Notes: generated by a model from the sequence alone, not told the origin. A DNA stretch of 64,000 bases from Arthrobacter globiformis NBRC 12137 (GCF_000238915.1 NZ_BAEG01000091.1:1-64000); one strand, 5' to 3'; shown: positions 52,924 through 61,303, counted from the stretch's first letter. Made by a program: numbers and translations.

Positions 52924-54065
52924 TACTTGTTGCGTCCTTCGGTGTAGGTGCGGTTGAAGTTCAGTCGTTCAAAGATGGGGGCGTCGCTGAACCGGAACAG
53001 GTCAAACCCCGTTTGAGAACCAGCGTCGGCCTGCAGGGACCATTCTTGCCAGGACGGGACGACGAACAGGTCTCCCTTGGCCAGGTTCCGCGGTTCGCCA
53101 TTGAGCAGCACGGTGCCGGTGCCTTCGAAGACCTGCCACACGCTGGAGCCGACCTCGCGCAGGCGCTCGGTGGCGGCGCCGGCCCGGAGCCGGTGGAACT
53201 CGGCGCGGATGGTGGGCATCACATCCCCGCCCGTGGTCGGGTTCGAGTACCGGACGGCGGCATGGCCCTGTGACACCGTGGCCGGGTGGCCCTCATCCTC
53301 CAGCAGCAACTGCTCGCGCAGCGCGGCGTCGGTGTGTTCCCACCGGTACGCGGCGATGGGGGAGTTGGTGGTGTCGTCCAGGCCGGAGAGGGGACGCAGG
53401 CCCGGGTGGGCCCAGAGCCGCTCGGACCGGGAGATGTCCGGGGTCGCCTCGTCGGTGACGCGCTCGGTGCCGAACTCGAAGAACCCGGCGTCGGCGTAGT
53501 GCACGAACGGGATGTCCAGGCCGTCGATCCAGGCCATCGGCTCATCGGTGTCGTTGTGGTGGCCGTGGAAGTTCCAGCCGGGTGTGAGGAGGAAGTCTCC
53601 GCGGGACATCCGTACCGGGTCGCCGTTCACCACGGTCCAGACGCCTTCGCCCTCGACGACGAACCGGAAGGCGTTTTGCGAGTGCCGGTGCTCCGGGGCG
53701 GTCTCCCGGGCGCCGAGATACTGGATGGCCGCCCACAGCGTCGGTGTCGCATAGGGCGTGCCACCCAGCCCCGGGTTGGCGAGGGCTATGGCCCGCCGCT
53801 CGCCGCCGCGCCCGACCGGGACCAGGTCACCGGCGCGGGCAGCCAAGGGGTAGAGGTCGTCCCAGCGCCACACATGCGGCACGGCCTTCGGGGACGGGAC
53901 CATCGGCATCAGGTCACCGATCTCGGTCCACAGCGGGATCAGGTTCTCCGACTCGAAGTCCCTGTACAGCTGCTCCAGCTGCACGGCTTCCTCCGGGGTC
54001 GGCTCCGGGGCCACATGGGCGGCGGCAACTGATGCATGGGTCGTGGTCTCGGCGCTGATGGACAC
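52923..54065 (-). CDS. Gentisate 1,2-dioxygenase
   Basis: A 380-aa bicupin Fe(II) dioxygenase. The first cupin has the ligand stretch APEHRHSQNAFRFVVEGEG followed by PVRMSRGDFLLTPGWNFHGHHND; the second begins around VSSVWQVFEGTGTVLLNGEP. It opens gentisate to maleylpyruvate. The start is taken as GTG at 54065, with GGAGG about five bases upstream. It is the first gene of the operon with FAH hydrolase and MDMPI. The IclR-type palindrome ATTCTG-N5-CAGAAT lies 79-95 bp upstream of the start. Confidence 0.93.
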   Translation of the reverse strand: MSISAETTTHASVAAAHVAPEPTPEEAVQLEQLYRDFESENLIPLWTEIGDLMPMVPSPKAVPHVWRWDDLYPLAARAGDLVPVGRGGERRAIALANPGLGGTPYATPTLWAAIQYLGARETAPEHRHSQNAFRFVVEGEGVWTVVNGDPVRMSRGDFLLTPGWNFHGHHNDTDEPMAWIDGLDIPFVHYADAGFFEFGTERVTDEATPDISRSERLWAHPGLRPLSGLDDTTNSPIAAYRWEHTDAALREQLLLEDEGHPATVSQGHAAVRYSNPTTGGDVMPTIRAEFHRLRAGAATERLREVGSSVWQVFEGTGTVLLNGEPRNLAKGDLFVVPSWQEWSLQADAGSQTGFDLFRFSDAPIFERLNFNRTYTEGRNK

Positions 54066-54143
54066 GGGGGCCTCCTCGGTGAGTGCGAATACGTCTGGGC
54101 GCACTACCGAGACTAGGGACGCTGCGGCTGTGACCCCCAGCAT

Positions 54144-54160
54144 ATTCTGTCCTGCAGAAT
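54144..54160. promoter_or_regulatory. IclR operator candidate, gentisate operon
   Basis: A perfect palindrome ATTCTG-TCCTG-CAGAAT upstream of the gentisate dioxygenase gene and just after the IclR stop. The same arms occur at 54977-54993. An IclR operator is the simplest reading. Confidence 0.75.
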
Positions 54161-54187
54161 CTTGAAGCCGCCTCTCGCTCGTTTCCG

Positions 54188-54985
54188 TCAGCCCGGCTCG
54201 GCGGGATTGGCGGCGATATCGATCTCCAGCTGCCGGCGCGTTTCCAGCATGGCCCGCACTAGGCCGGCGTCGAAGACGGTGCGGAACCTGGTCACCGGCG
54301 TGGCTACGGTGATCGCGCCCACCACCTCGCCCTTCCCGTTGTGCAGGGCCATGCCGAGTGCGCTGATGCCCTCCTCGGTTCCCTCGAAGTTGGCCGCGAA
54401 GCCGTTGCTGCGGATGGTTTCCAGCTCCCGCAGGAACGCCGGGAACTCGGCGTCGGGAATGCTGTCCCCGCCAATCTCGGCATTCTGGCTCCGGAACAGC
54501 TGCTCAACCAGTGCCGGTTCCAGCTCGGCGAGCATGGCCTTGCCGCCGGATGCCCTGTGCGCCGGCAGTACGGTTCCCTGCCTGTCGCCCACGCGAAGGG
54601 CGTTGGTGCCTTCAATTGTCTCCAGGAACCGGACCTTGGTGCCCACCCGGATCATGAGGTTCACGGTCTCGTTGAGGCGCGAGCTCAGCAGTTCCATGTG
54701 GGGGCGTGCCAGGTTCCGCAGCAGCCGGGTCCAGGTGACCCCTGCCGGGCCCGCCCCCATCGCGGGTCCGGGGACGTACCGCCTCGTCTCGTCCTGCACG
54801 GCGAAGCCCCTGTACACCAGCATCGCCAGCAGGCGGTGTGCCGTGGACGGTGCCACGCCAAGTTCGCTCGCGGCGTCCTTGAGTCGCAGGCTGCCCCCGT
54901 CGCGCAGCAGTTGCAGCAGCTGCAGGGCATTGTCCACCGCCTCGATCGAGTACGTGGGCTTCCTCTTGAGCGGTGAATTCTGCAT
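54188..54985 (-). CDS. IclR-family regulator of the 3-hydroxybenzoate/gentisate genes
   Basis: A 265-aa IclR regulator from the ATG at 54985. The helix-turn-helix lies near residues 20-60 (SIEAVDNALQLLQLLRDGGSLRLKDAASELGVAPSTAHRLLAMLVYRGF) and the GAF-like effector domain follows (VRFLETIEGTNALRVGDR, RASGGKAMLAELEP). It sits between the two arms of the pathway. A palindrome covers its own start codon, so autoregulation is likely. The inducer is probably 3-hydroxybenzoate or gentisate, by context. Confidence 0.9.
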   Translation of the reverse strand: MQNSPLKRKPTYSIEAVDNALQLLQLLRDGGSLRLKDAASELGVAPSTAHRLLAMLVYRGFAVQDETRRYVPGPAMGAGPAGVTWTRLLRNLARPHMELLSSRLNETVNLMIRVGTKVRFLETIEGTNALRVGDRQGTVLPAHRASGGKAMLAELEPALVEQLFRSQNAEIGGDSIPDAEFPAFLRELETIRSNGFAANFEGTEEGISALGMALHNGKGEVVGAITVATPVTRFRTVFDAGLVRAMLETRRQLEIDIAANPAEPG

Positions 54986-54994
54986 GCCAGAATT
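54976..54994. promoter_or_regulatory. IclR operator candidate over the IclR start codon
   Basis: AATTCTG-CATGC-CAGAATT, a perfect 7-bp-arm palindrome whose centre contains the IclR ATG. Its core matches the site at 54144-54160 in arms and spacing. It would also lie in the promoter of the divergent MFS gene. Confidence 0.75.
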
Positions 54995-55034
54995 GTATTG
55001 GAGTGCCGCCGCCTCAGCCATGAGAGTTGGTGGC

Positions 55035-56348
55035 ATGAATCACACACCTTCCGCTGCAGCGCCGGAGCGGTCCATGCCGGAGGCAGTCCTCCCGCCGGCG
55101 CCGGCGCCCCGTTTCTCGAAACAGTCCGCCCTTGCCGTGCTTGTCTGCTGGCTGCTGGTGGTCTTCGACGGTTACGACCTCATCGTCTACGGCACCGTCC
55201 AGTCCTCGCTGATCTCCGAAACCGGCTGGGGACTGAGCAAGGCCACCGCCGGAACCATAGGATCCATGGCCTTCGTCGGCATGATGATTGGGGCAATCTT
55301 TGCCGGCCGGATGGCCGACGCCTGGGGCCGCCGCCGCACCATCCTGGGCTGCGCCGTGGTCTTTTCGGTCTTCACCATCCTGTGCGCTTTCGCGCCCAAC
55401 GCCGCCGTCTTCGGCGCCCTGCGGCTCCTCGCCGGCCTTGGACTCGGCGGCCTGGTGCCGTCGGCGAACGCCCTCGTTGCCGAGCTGGTGCCCGCCAAAT
55501 GGCGGTCTACCGTTGCCACCCTGATGATGTCCGGTGTCCCGATCGGCGGATCCGTCGCCGCGCTCGTCGGCATTCAGATGATCCCAACCTTCGGATGGGA
55601 GTCAATGTTCCTGGTGGCCGTGCTTGCCCTGGTGATCGTGGTGCCTCTCGGACTGAAATACCTTCCGGAGACGCTGGCACCGGCGGGTGGCCCCGACAAA
55701 GCCGCCACAGGCAAAGAACCATCCGGCTTCAGTTCCCTGCTTCGCGCCCCCTACCTGGGGATCAGCGTGCTGTTCGCCGTAGCGACGATTGCCACCCTTT
55801 TCGCCTGGTACGGGCTGGGCACCTGGCTGCCCAACCTCATGCAGCTGGCCGGCTACAACCTGGGTTCCGCCCTGACCTTCGCCCTGGCCCTCAACCTCGG
55901 GGCGGTGGCCGGCTCGGTCATCGCGGCCTGGGCAGGCACCCGTTTTGGTCCGATTCCGACGGCGATCGCCGCCGCCTTCGTCGCCGCCGGAGCGCTGGTG
56001 GTCCTCGTGCTCGGGCCACCCGTCGGGGTCGTGTACTTCATGCTGGTCCTCGCCGGTGTGGGCACGCACGGCACTCAGTGCCTCATCATCGCCGCCGTCG
56101 CCAGCCACTATCCCGGTCACCTGCGGGGGACCGCGCTGGGCTGGGCCCTTGGCACGGGCCGGATTGGCGCCGTCGCCGCACCCCAGATAGGTGGCCTGCT
56201 GCTGGCCGCCGGGCTGGGCGTCAATTCCAATTTCCTGGCCTTCGCCGGAGCAGCCGCCATCGCCGCGGTGCTGCTAACCGCCGTCGGCCTCAAACTCAAG
56301 TCAAAACTCTCCATTTCACCTTCACCAACAGGAGCAATCAATGTCTGA
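55035..56348 (+). CDS. Aromatic acid transporter (AAHS-type MFS)
   Basis: A 437-aa major facilitator. The aromatic-acid/H+ symporter motif DGYD is in LLVVFDGYDLIVYG in TM1. The loop 2-3 motif is GRMADAWGRRRTILG, and TM4/loop residues follow. By context it imports 3-hydroxybenzoate or gentisate. I start at ATG 55035 (MNHTPSAAAPERS). It overlaps the 3-hydroxybenzoate hydroxylase by 8 nt, so the two are co-translated. It is divergent from IclR. Confidence 0.92.
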   Translation: MNHTPSAAAPERSMPEAVLPPAPAPRFSKQSALAVLVCWLLVVFDGYDLIVYGTVQSSLISETGWGLSKATAGTIGSMAFVGMMIGAIFAGRMADAWGRRRTILGCAVVFSVFTILCAFAPNAAVFGALRLLAGLGLGGLVPSANALVAELVPAKWRSTVATLMMSGVPIGGSVAALVGIQMIPTFGWESMFLVAVLALVIVVPLGLKYLPETLAPAGGPDKAATGKEPSGFSSLLRAPYLGISVLFAVATIATLFAWYGLGTWLPNLMQLAGYNLGSALTFALALNLGAVAGSVIAAWAGTRFGPIPTAIAAAFVAAGALVVLVLGPPVGVVYFMLVLAGVGTHGTQCLIIAAVASHYPGHLRGTALGWALGTGRIGAVAAPQIGGLLLAAGLGVNSNFLAFAGAAAIAAVLLTAVGLKLKSKLSISPSPTGAINV

Positions 56349-57612
56349 ACACGCCCCGTCTACCGATGTACCGTCCACCGATGTTCTCGTCATCGGAGGG
56401 GGAATGGCCGGACTGGCCGGAGCACTCGCGCTGCGCGAGAACGGCGCCAATGTCACCCTCGTGGAGCGGGCGCCGGAATTCGGCGAGGTGGGAGCGGGGC
56501 TGCAGATGGCCCCCAATGCCTCCCGCGTCCTCCGGCGCTGGGGACTGCTGGAAAAGGCACTGGAAATCGGTGTCCAGCCCAAGCACCTGGTCTTCCGCGA
56601 CGCCATCACCGGCGAGGAGCTCACCCGGCAGACGCTCGGCGGCGAATTTGCCGAACGCTACGGTGCGCCGTACGTCGTGATCCACCGCAGCGACCTGCAC
56701 CGGGTCCTGCTTGAAGGCTGTGAAGCTGCGGGCGTCAGGCTTGTCAACGATGTCATGGTCGAGAGCGTCGAAACCGTCAACGGCCGGGGCGTGGCGCACA
56801 CCGCCGCCGGTGTGGACTACGAAGCAGACGTCGTGATCGGCGCCGACGGACTCAAGTCCACCCTGCGTCCGCTCGTGGCCAAGGACGAGCCGGTCTCGTC
56901 GGCCTACGTCGCCTACCGCGGCACCGTTCCCATTACGGAAAACACCCCGAAGGCGGACCTGGAGGACGTCATCGTCTACCTCGGACCGGACTGCCACCTC
57001 GTGCAGTACCCGCTGCGCAAGGGCGAGCTGCTGAACACCGTGGCCGTCTTCAAGTCCCCTTCCTTCGAACGCGGCGAAGAGCAGTACGGCGATGTGGACG
57101 AGCTCGAGGCTGCGTACAAGGACTGCGTCCCGGCCGTCCAGGAAGCGCTGAAAAACCTGGGCACCAGCATGCGCTGGCCCATGTACGACCGCGACCCGAT
57201 CGAAAACTGGGTGGCCGGCCGGATGGTCCTGATGGGCGACGCCGCGCACCCGATGTTGCAGTACCTCGCCCAGGGCGCCTGCCAGGCGCTCGAGGACGCG
57301 GCCGTGCTGCAGGACGCCAGCAACGGCACGGTGTTCACCCCCGACGGCGTCAACCCCGGAGGCTGGGATGACGCCATCAGGGAATTCAACAACGTCCGCG
57401 CCGGCCGCACCGCACGGGTCCAGCGCACCGCCCGCATCTGGGGCGAATCCTGGCACGTCTCCGGACTGGCCCGGTCGCTGCGCAACCTGCTGTTCAAGAG
57501 CCGGAAGGACAACAACTTCCAGTACAACGACTGGCTGTACGGCCAGGACGGCGACGGCGTTCCGGCCGCAGCGGTTCCGGCGTCGTCCGTGCGGGCAACG
57601 GTTCCGGCGTAG
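56341..57612 (+). CDS. 3-Hydroxybenzoate 6-hydroxylase
   Basis: A 423-aa group A flavin monooxygenase. The FAD motif is LVIGGGMAGLAGALALREN at the N-terminus, the DG motif is GADGLKSTLRPLV, and the GD motif is VLMGDAAHPMLQYLAQGACQALEDA. Segments such as FGEVGAGLQMAPNASR, VFRDAITGEEL and WPMYDRDPIENWV closely resemble known 3-hydroxybenzoate 6-hydroxylases (salicylate hydroxylase-like). It converts 3-hydroxybenzoate to gentisate using NADH and O2. It overlaps the transporter stop by 8 nt. Confidence 0.88.
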   Translation: MSEHAPSTDVPSTDVLVIGGGMAGLAGALALRENGANVTLVERAPEFGEVGAGLQMAPNASRVLRRWGLLEKALEIGVQPKHLVFRDAITGEELTRQTLGGEFAERYGAPYVVIHRSDLHRVLLEGCEAAGVRLVNDVMVESVETVNGRGVAHTAAGVDYEADVVIGADGLKSTLRPLVAKDEPVSSAYVAYRGTVPITENTPKADLEDVIVYLGPDCHLVQYPLRKGELLNTVAVFKSPSFERGEEQYGDVDELEAAYKDCVPAVQEALKNLGTSMRWPMYDRDPIENWVAGRMVLMGDAAHPMLQYLAQGACQALEDAAVLQDASNGTVFTPDGVNPGGWDDAIREFNNVRAGRTARVQRTARIWGESWHVSGLARSLRNLLFKSRKDNNFQYNDWLYGQDGDGVPAAAVPASSVRATVPA

Positions 57613-57640
57613 GGAACCGTACCGGGCGGGAGCATGCAGT

Positions 57641-57744
57641 CTGAAAGCCCCGCGCTGTCTGAAAGCCCTGTGCTGTCTGAAAGCCCTGTGCTGCCTGAAA
57701 GCCCTGTGCTGCCTGAAAGCCCTGTGCAACCTGAAAGCATTGCC
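57641..57744. repeat. 18-bp minisatellite
   Basis: Five full and one partial tandem copies of CTGAAAGCCCTGTGCTGC-like units, in the gap between the hydroxylase and the HAD gene. A small open frame through it (57634-57861) reads SESPVL repeats and is not considered a gene. Confidence 0.85.
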
Positions 57745-57806
57745 CCGTCCGGCGGGCGTTCCGTAGCGTTGGGTCCATCGCCGGTAGCAGGCGTAGGAGG
57801 AATGCC

Positions 57807-58406
57807 GTGGGAAATGCCGCGCAGAGTGGAGACCCAGCGCCGAATGGAGACCCGGCGCTGAATGGAGACCCGACGCTGCATGAACACCCGGCCGCCCAGG
57901 TCACCCTGTACCTGGACGTGGACGGCGTCGTGTGCCCGTTCGGCCCCACGGGAACCACACCCTGGGGCTCAGCATGGCACTATGCCTATGCCGGAATGCT
58001 GGAAGTGGCTTACGCGGTGGAGCTGGTGGCGGCCCTGAACCGACTGACGCTGTGGCCCGGTCTGCGTTTCGTCTGGCTCACCAGCTGGGAGGAACTGGCG
58101 CCTGCAGTACTCTGCCCGGTCACCGGGCTGGAGGGAAGCTTGTGGCCTGTTCTGACCGCAGACGGGGCGGGAAGCGGTGCGGAGTGGTGGAAGCTGGAAG
58201 CCATCCAGGCGGATGTGGGCAGGAACACGCCGGAGCGCATCGTCTGGGTGGACGACCAGCTCGCCTTCGAGGGCCGCGCGCAGGCCTGGGCCCGGATCCT
58301 TGGCCGCCGTGCCATGCTGGTCTCGCCGGATCCCCGGACCGGACTGTCGCCGGGCGAGCTGGAAGCCATCCGCGCCTTCGCCCGGCACCCGGACCGGCAG
58401 GTGTGA
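57807..58406 (+). CDS. HAD-like protein (RNA-repair-associated HAD type)
   Basis: A 199-aa protein starting at GTG 57807, six bases after AGGAGG. An N-terminal repeat GDPAPN-GDPALN-GDPTLH (54 bp of 18-bp units, 57828-57881) leads to the HAD motif VTLYLDVDGVVCPFGPTG, FVWLTSWEE, and the late IVWVDDQLAFEGRAQ. The layout resembles HAD domains found with 'Swiss Army knife' RNA-repair systems. A phosphatase role is plausible; the substrate is unknown. Confidence 0.75.
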   Translation: MGNAAQSGDPAPNGDPALNGDPTLHEHPAAQVTLYLDVDGVVCPFGPTGTTPWGSAWHYAYAGMLEVAYAVELVAALNRLTLWPGLRFVWLTSWEELAPAVLCPVTGLEGSLWPVLTADGAGSGAEWWKLEAIQADVGRNTPERIVWVDDQLAFEGRAQAWARILGRRAMLVSPDPRTGLSPGELEAIRAFARHPDRQV

Positions 58407-58410
58407 CAGC

Positions 58411-58427
58411 ACCTGCGCGGTGCAGGT
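58411..58427 (+). terminator. Hairpin after the HAD gene
   Basis: ACCTGC (58411-58416) / GCAGGT (58422-58427), followed by TTT. A larger 10-bp hairpin (58438-58447 / 58473-58482) follows closely and may be the main terminator. Confidence 0.55.
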
Positions 58428-58520
58428 TTGACCTCGTCTGCAGGGCGCGTACGATCGATAGGGTTTCAAGCCCGCCCTGCAGCTTCGCTACCCCACCCGG
58501 AGACGTTTTCTTTAACATCG

Positions 58521-58527
58521 GGTGAAC
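58521..58527. promoter_or_regulatory. Possible PHO-box unit upstream of the phosphate transporter
   Basis: GGTGAAC on the plus strand (GTTCACC on the other) lies 67 bp before the transporter start, and the adjacent unit is degenerate. Only one clear unit is visible, so this is tentative. Confidence 0.3.
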
Positions 58528-58593
58528 TATGCTGTGCAGTGCAGGCAGGGGAAGTGGAACTGCTGAACGTAGACTCTGCAGATTGGGCAACAG

Positions 58594-59823
58594 GTGGACA
58601 TCACCTTCATGGTGGCGCTGGTCATTGCGCTGGCATTATTTTTCGATTTCACGAACGGGTTCCATGACACCGCAAACGCGATGGCCACGCCCATTGCCAC
58701 CGGTGCCATCAAGCCGAAGACTGCGGTTGCCCTCGCGGCGGCCCTGAACCTGGTTGGCGCGTTCCTGTCTACGGAAGTCGCCAAAACGGTCTCGGGCGGC
58801 ATCATCCGCGAGGGGTCAGGCGGCGTCCAGATCACCCCTGACATCATTTTCGCCGGCCTTATGGGCGCCATCCTGTGGAACATGATCACCTGGCTCAAGG
58901 GACTGCCCTCCAGTTCATCCCATGCGCTCTTCGGCGGCCTCATCGGTGCCGCAATCGCGGGCATCGGATTCCACACCGTCAACCTTGAGACGCTGCTCCA
59001 AAAAGTCATTCTGCCCGCAGTCTTCGCCCCGGTCATTGCAGGTCTTGTGGCCTACGTCTGCACCCGCATCGCCTACGCGCTCACCTCACGGCACGATCCG
59101 GAGACAGGCAGCAAGCTCACGCAGAAGCGTGGCGGCTTCCGGACCGGCCAGATCTTCACCTCCAGCCTGGTGGCCCTGGCGCACGGCACCAATGATGCCC
59201 AGAAGACCATGGGCATCATCACCCTGGTGCTGATCGCGGCCGGGACACAGGATCCCGGTTCGGGCCCGCAGCTATGGGTGATCACGGCGTGCGCACTCGC
59301 CATCGCCATCGGAACGTACGCCGGCGGCTGGCGCATCATCCGGACCATGGGCGCCGGGCTCACCGAGGTGAAGCCCGCCCAGGGCTTCGCGGCCGAGTCA
59401 AGCACCGCCTCCGCCATTCTGGCCTCTTCGCACCTCGGCTTTGCCCTGTCCACCACGCAGGTGGCATCCGGATCAGTGATCGGCTCGGGCATGGGCCGCA
59501 GGGGAACCACGGTGCGCTGGGGCATGGTGGGGCGCATCGCCCTCGGCTGGCTGTTCACGCTGCCGGCGGCCGGCATCGTGGGTGCTTTGACCGCCCTGCT
59601 GGTCAAGACCGGGGTTGTCGGTGTGGTGATCGCGGCCGTGGCCGGCACCGCGGCGGTGCTGTACATGTTCCTGGTGTCCCGCAAATCCCAGGTGGGCCAC
59701 CACAACGCCGTTGAAGTCGAAGAGGCCGGGCAGGCTGTCCGCTTCGCGAAGAAGAAGGCCCTCGCCAGGGCCCGCGCCGCCGAGCGCGCCAGGAACAACA
59801 ACCCGAAGGGCCCGCAGCGATGA
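58594..59823 (+). CDS. PiT-family inorganic phosphate transporter
   Basis: A 409-aa transporter. The two PiT signatures are FDFTNGFHDTANAMATPIATGA near the N-terminus and ALAHGTNDAQKTMG in the second half, separated by about 10-12 helices. It starts at a GTG (58594; ribosome site weak). The C-terminus is basic (RARAAERARNNNPKGPQR) and its stop overlaps the next gene's start by ATGA. Cation/phosphate symport is expected for this family. Confidence 0.93.
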   Translation: MDITFMVALVIALALFFDFTNGFHDTANAMATPIATGAIKPKTAVALAAALNLVGAFLSTEVAKTVSGGIIREGSGGVQITPDIIFAGLMGAILWNMITWLKGLPSSSSHALFGGLIGAAIAGIGFHTVNLETLLQKVILPAVFAPVIAGLVAYVCTRIAYALTSRHDPETGSKLTQKRGGFRTGQIFTSSLVALAHGTNDAQKTMGIITLVLIAAGTQDPGSGPQLWVITACALAIAIGTYAGGWRIIRTMGAGLTEVKPAQGFAAESSTASAILASSHLGFALSTTQVASGSVIGSGMGRRGTTVRWGMVGRIALGWLFTLPAAGIVGALTALLVKTGVVGVVIAAVAGTAAVLYMFLVSRKSQVGHHNAVEVEEAGQAVRFAKKKALARARAAERARNNNPKGPQR

Positions 59824-60041
59824 AGTGGTTGGAACTCGTCACCGTGGCAGGTGCCACACTGATCGCAGCCGTGACCGTCGTGGTCCTCTATTCCCTCGGA
59901 GTCCGGCTTACGGCCATCGCCGGTGACCGGCAGGTCGCCGCGCCCGTTTGGGTCAAGTACCTCTCCTACATCTGCTTCGGGCTCTGCGGCGTCGCCGTGC
60001 TGTTCGGGCTCTACCTGATCATTCCGTACTTCAGCGGCTAG
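59820..60041 (+). CDS. Small membrane protein coupled to the phosphate transporter
   Basis: A 73-aa protein with two transmembrane helices (LVTVAGATLIAAVTVVVLYSLGV and YLSYICFGLCGVAVLFGLYLIIPYF). Its ATG overlaps the PiT stop (ATGA at 59820-59823), so the two are co-translated. A hairpin (60047-60064) follows. I recognise no named family. It may be an accessory subunit of the phosphate transporter. Confidence 0.75.
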   Translation: MKWLELVTVAGATLIAAVTVVVLYSLGVRLTAIAGDRQVAAPVWVKYLSYICFGLCGVAVLFGLYLIIPYFSG

Positions 60042-60046
60042 CTGCA

Positions 60047-60064
60047 CCGTCCGGCCGCGGACGG
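60047..60064 (+). terminator. Hairpin after the PiT operon
   Basis: CCGTCC (60047-60052) / GGACGG (60059-60064) with a GGCCGC loop, just after the small membrane protein stop. Confidence 0.5.
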
Positions 60065-60119
60065 CCACGGGGCCGGGCTGCCCCTGTGAACCTCCATCCG
60101 GAGTGGCTAGGCTGGGCCC

Positions 60120-60673
60120 ATGCCCAGTGTCCAGTATTATGTTGCGTCCTCCCTCGACGGCTTCATCGCCACCGCAGACGACGATCTTGCCTGGCTGCTG
60201 CAGTTCGACGGCTTCGAAGGCGGCAAGGAAAGCTACGAAACCTTCATGGTGGCGTCGGCTGCATCGCCATGGGCGGGACTACCTACGAGTGGCTGATGGA
60301 GCACGAACCCGGCAACTGGCCCTACCCAGGCACGCCCTGCTGGATCTTCACCCACCACGAGTTCAGCGCCCCGCCGGGGGCAGACATCACATTCGTGCGC
60401 GGCGAAGTGACCGAATTCATCGACGACCTCCGGCGTGACGCCGGCGGCAAAAACATCTGGATGGTGGGCGGCGGCGAGCTCGCCGCCCAGTTCGCCGACG
60501 CCGGCCTGCTGGACGAACTGATCGTCTCGGTCATCCCCGTGGTGCTTGGCGGCGGAAAGCGGCTGCTTCCCCTCGTCCAGGGCCCGACGGCGCCACTTGA
60601 GTTGCAGGAGGCACGTCCCCAGGGGCGGGGGATCGTGGAGCTCCGGTACAGGTGGCCTGCGCGCCAGCCTTAG
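60120..60673 (+). pseudogene. RibD/DHFR-like reductase gene with a frameshift
   Basis: The first part, MPSVQYYVASSLDGFIATADDDLAWLLQFD, and the second part, VGCIAMGGTTYEWLMEHEPGNWPY through GGGELAAQFADAGLLDELIVSVIPVVLGGGKRL, are consecutive halves of the RibD C-terminal/dihydrofolate reductase-like fold, but lie in different frames. The break is near 60248-60252 (ATGGTGGCGTC), where one G seems to be missing; adding it would restore one protein of about 184 residues. The first frame ends at 60296. The ATG is preceded by TAGGCT (60108-60113), a leaderless pattern. A sequencing error and a true mutation cannot be told apart here. Confidence 0.8.
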
Positions 60674-60705
60674 GGCGCGTTGGTCATCTGTCTACGGTTT
60701 TCTGC

Positions 60706-61284
60706 CTACCGGCCCGTGTCCCGGATGAGGTTGGTGATGCGCGCCGTGGACAGCCTGCGCCCCTGCTCGTCGGTCATCACGATTTCGTGGGTGGCCACCG
60801 TGCGGCCGAGGTGGATGGCCGTACAGGTTCCGGTCACCGTGCCGGCGGAAACGGCGCGGTGGTGGGTGGCGCCAACCTCAATGCCCAGCGCCTGGCGGCC
60901 GGGACCGGCATGCATCCCGGCGGCAAACGACCCCAGTGTTTCGGCCAGCACCACGTGTGCGCCGCCATGCAGGATGCCTGCCACCTGGGTATTCCCCTCC
61001 ACCGGCATCGTGGCCACGCACCGTTCGGGGCTCATCTCCAGGAACCGGATCCCCATCTTCACCACCAAGGCACCGATGCCGTAGTCGGCAAGCCAGCCGT
61101 GGAGGTGTTCCGGGACGCCGGCGGCAAACAGCTCTTCCCTGAACTGTGCTTCCGCTGTGGCTTCCACCGCAGCTGGCGCTTCAACCGCGGCAGGCGTTTT
61201 GCCGGCGGGGCGTGGTTCCGCCGTCGGGCCGGCCTCTGTGGGGCTGGCCTCACCGGCGGGCCCGGGCGTGAAATTGTCCATCAT
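60706..61284 (-). CDS. PaaI-family (hotdog) thioesterase
   Basis: A 192-aa protein with an alanine/proline-rich N-terminal tail (residues about 4-45) and a hotdog domain: GIRFLEMSPERCVATMPVEGNTQ, the conserved ILHGGAHVVLAETLGSFAA with the active-site region, and GIEVGATHHRAVSAGTVTGT. Such enzymes hydrolyse acyl-CoA. It starts at ATG 61284 and is divergent from polA; the -10 regions overlap in the 20-bp gap. Confidence 0.85.
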   Translation of the reverse strand: MMDNFTPGPAGEASPTEAGPTAEPRPAGKTPAAVEAPAAVEATAEAQFREELFAAGVPEHLHGWLADYGIGALVVKMGIRFLEMSPERCVATMPVEGNTQVAGILHGGAHVVLAETLGSFAAGMHAGPGRQALGIEVGATHHRAVSAGTVTGTCTAIHLGRTVATHEIVMTDEQGRRLSTARITNLIRDTGR

Positions 61285-61303
61285 GGCAACTAGGCTGGCA
61301 CCT

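Noticed and set aside
54162..55034. A long N-terminal extension of the aromatic acid transporter
   Set aside because: The frame is open because it runs antisense to the IclR gene. The ATG at 55035 fits the transporter family start.
57641..57744. A CRISPR-like array
   Set aside because: The units are contiguous 18-bp tandem repeats with no spacers, and no cas genes are near.
57634..57861. A small open frame through the 18-bp repeats
   Set aside because: It consists mainly of the repeat translated as SESPVL units, overlaps the HAD gene start in another frame and has no ribosome site.
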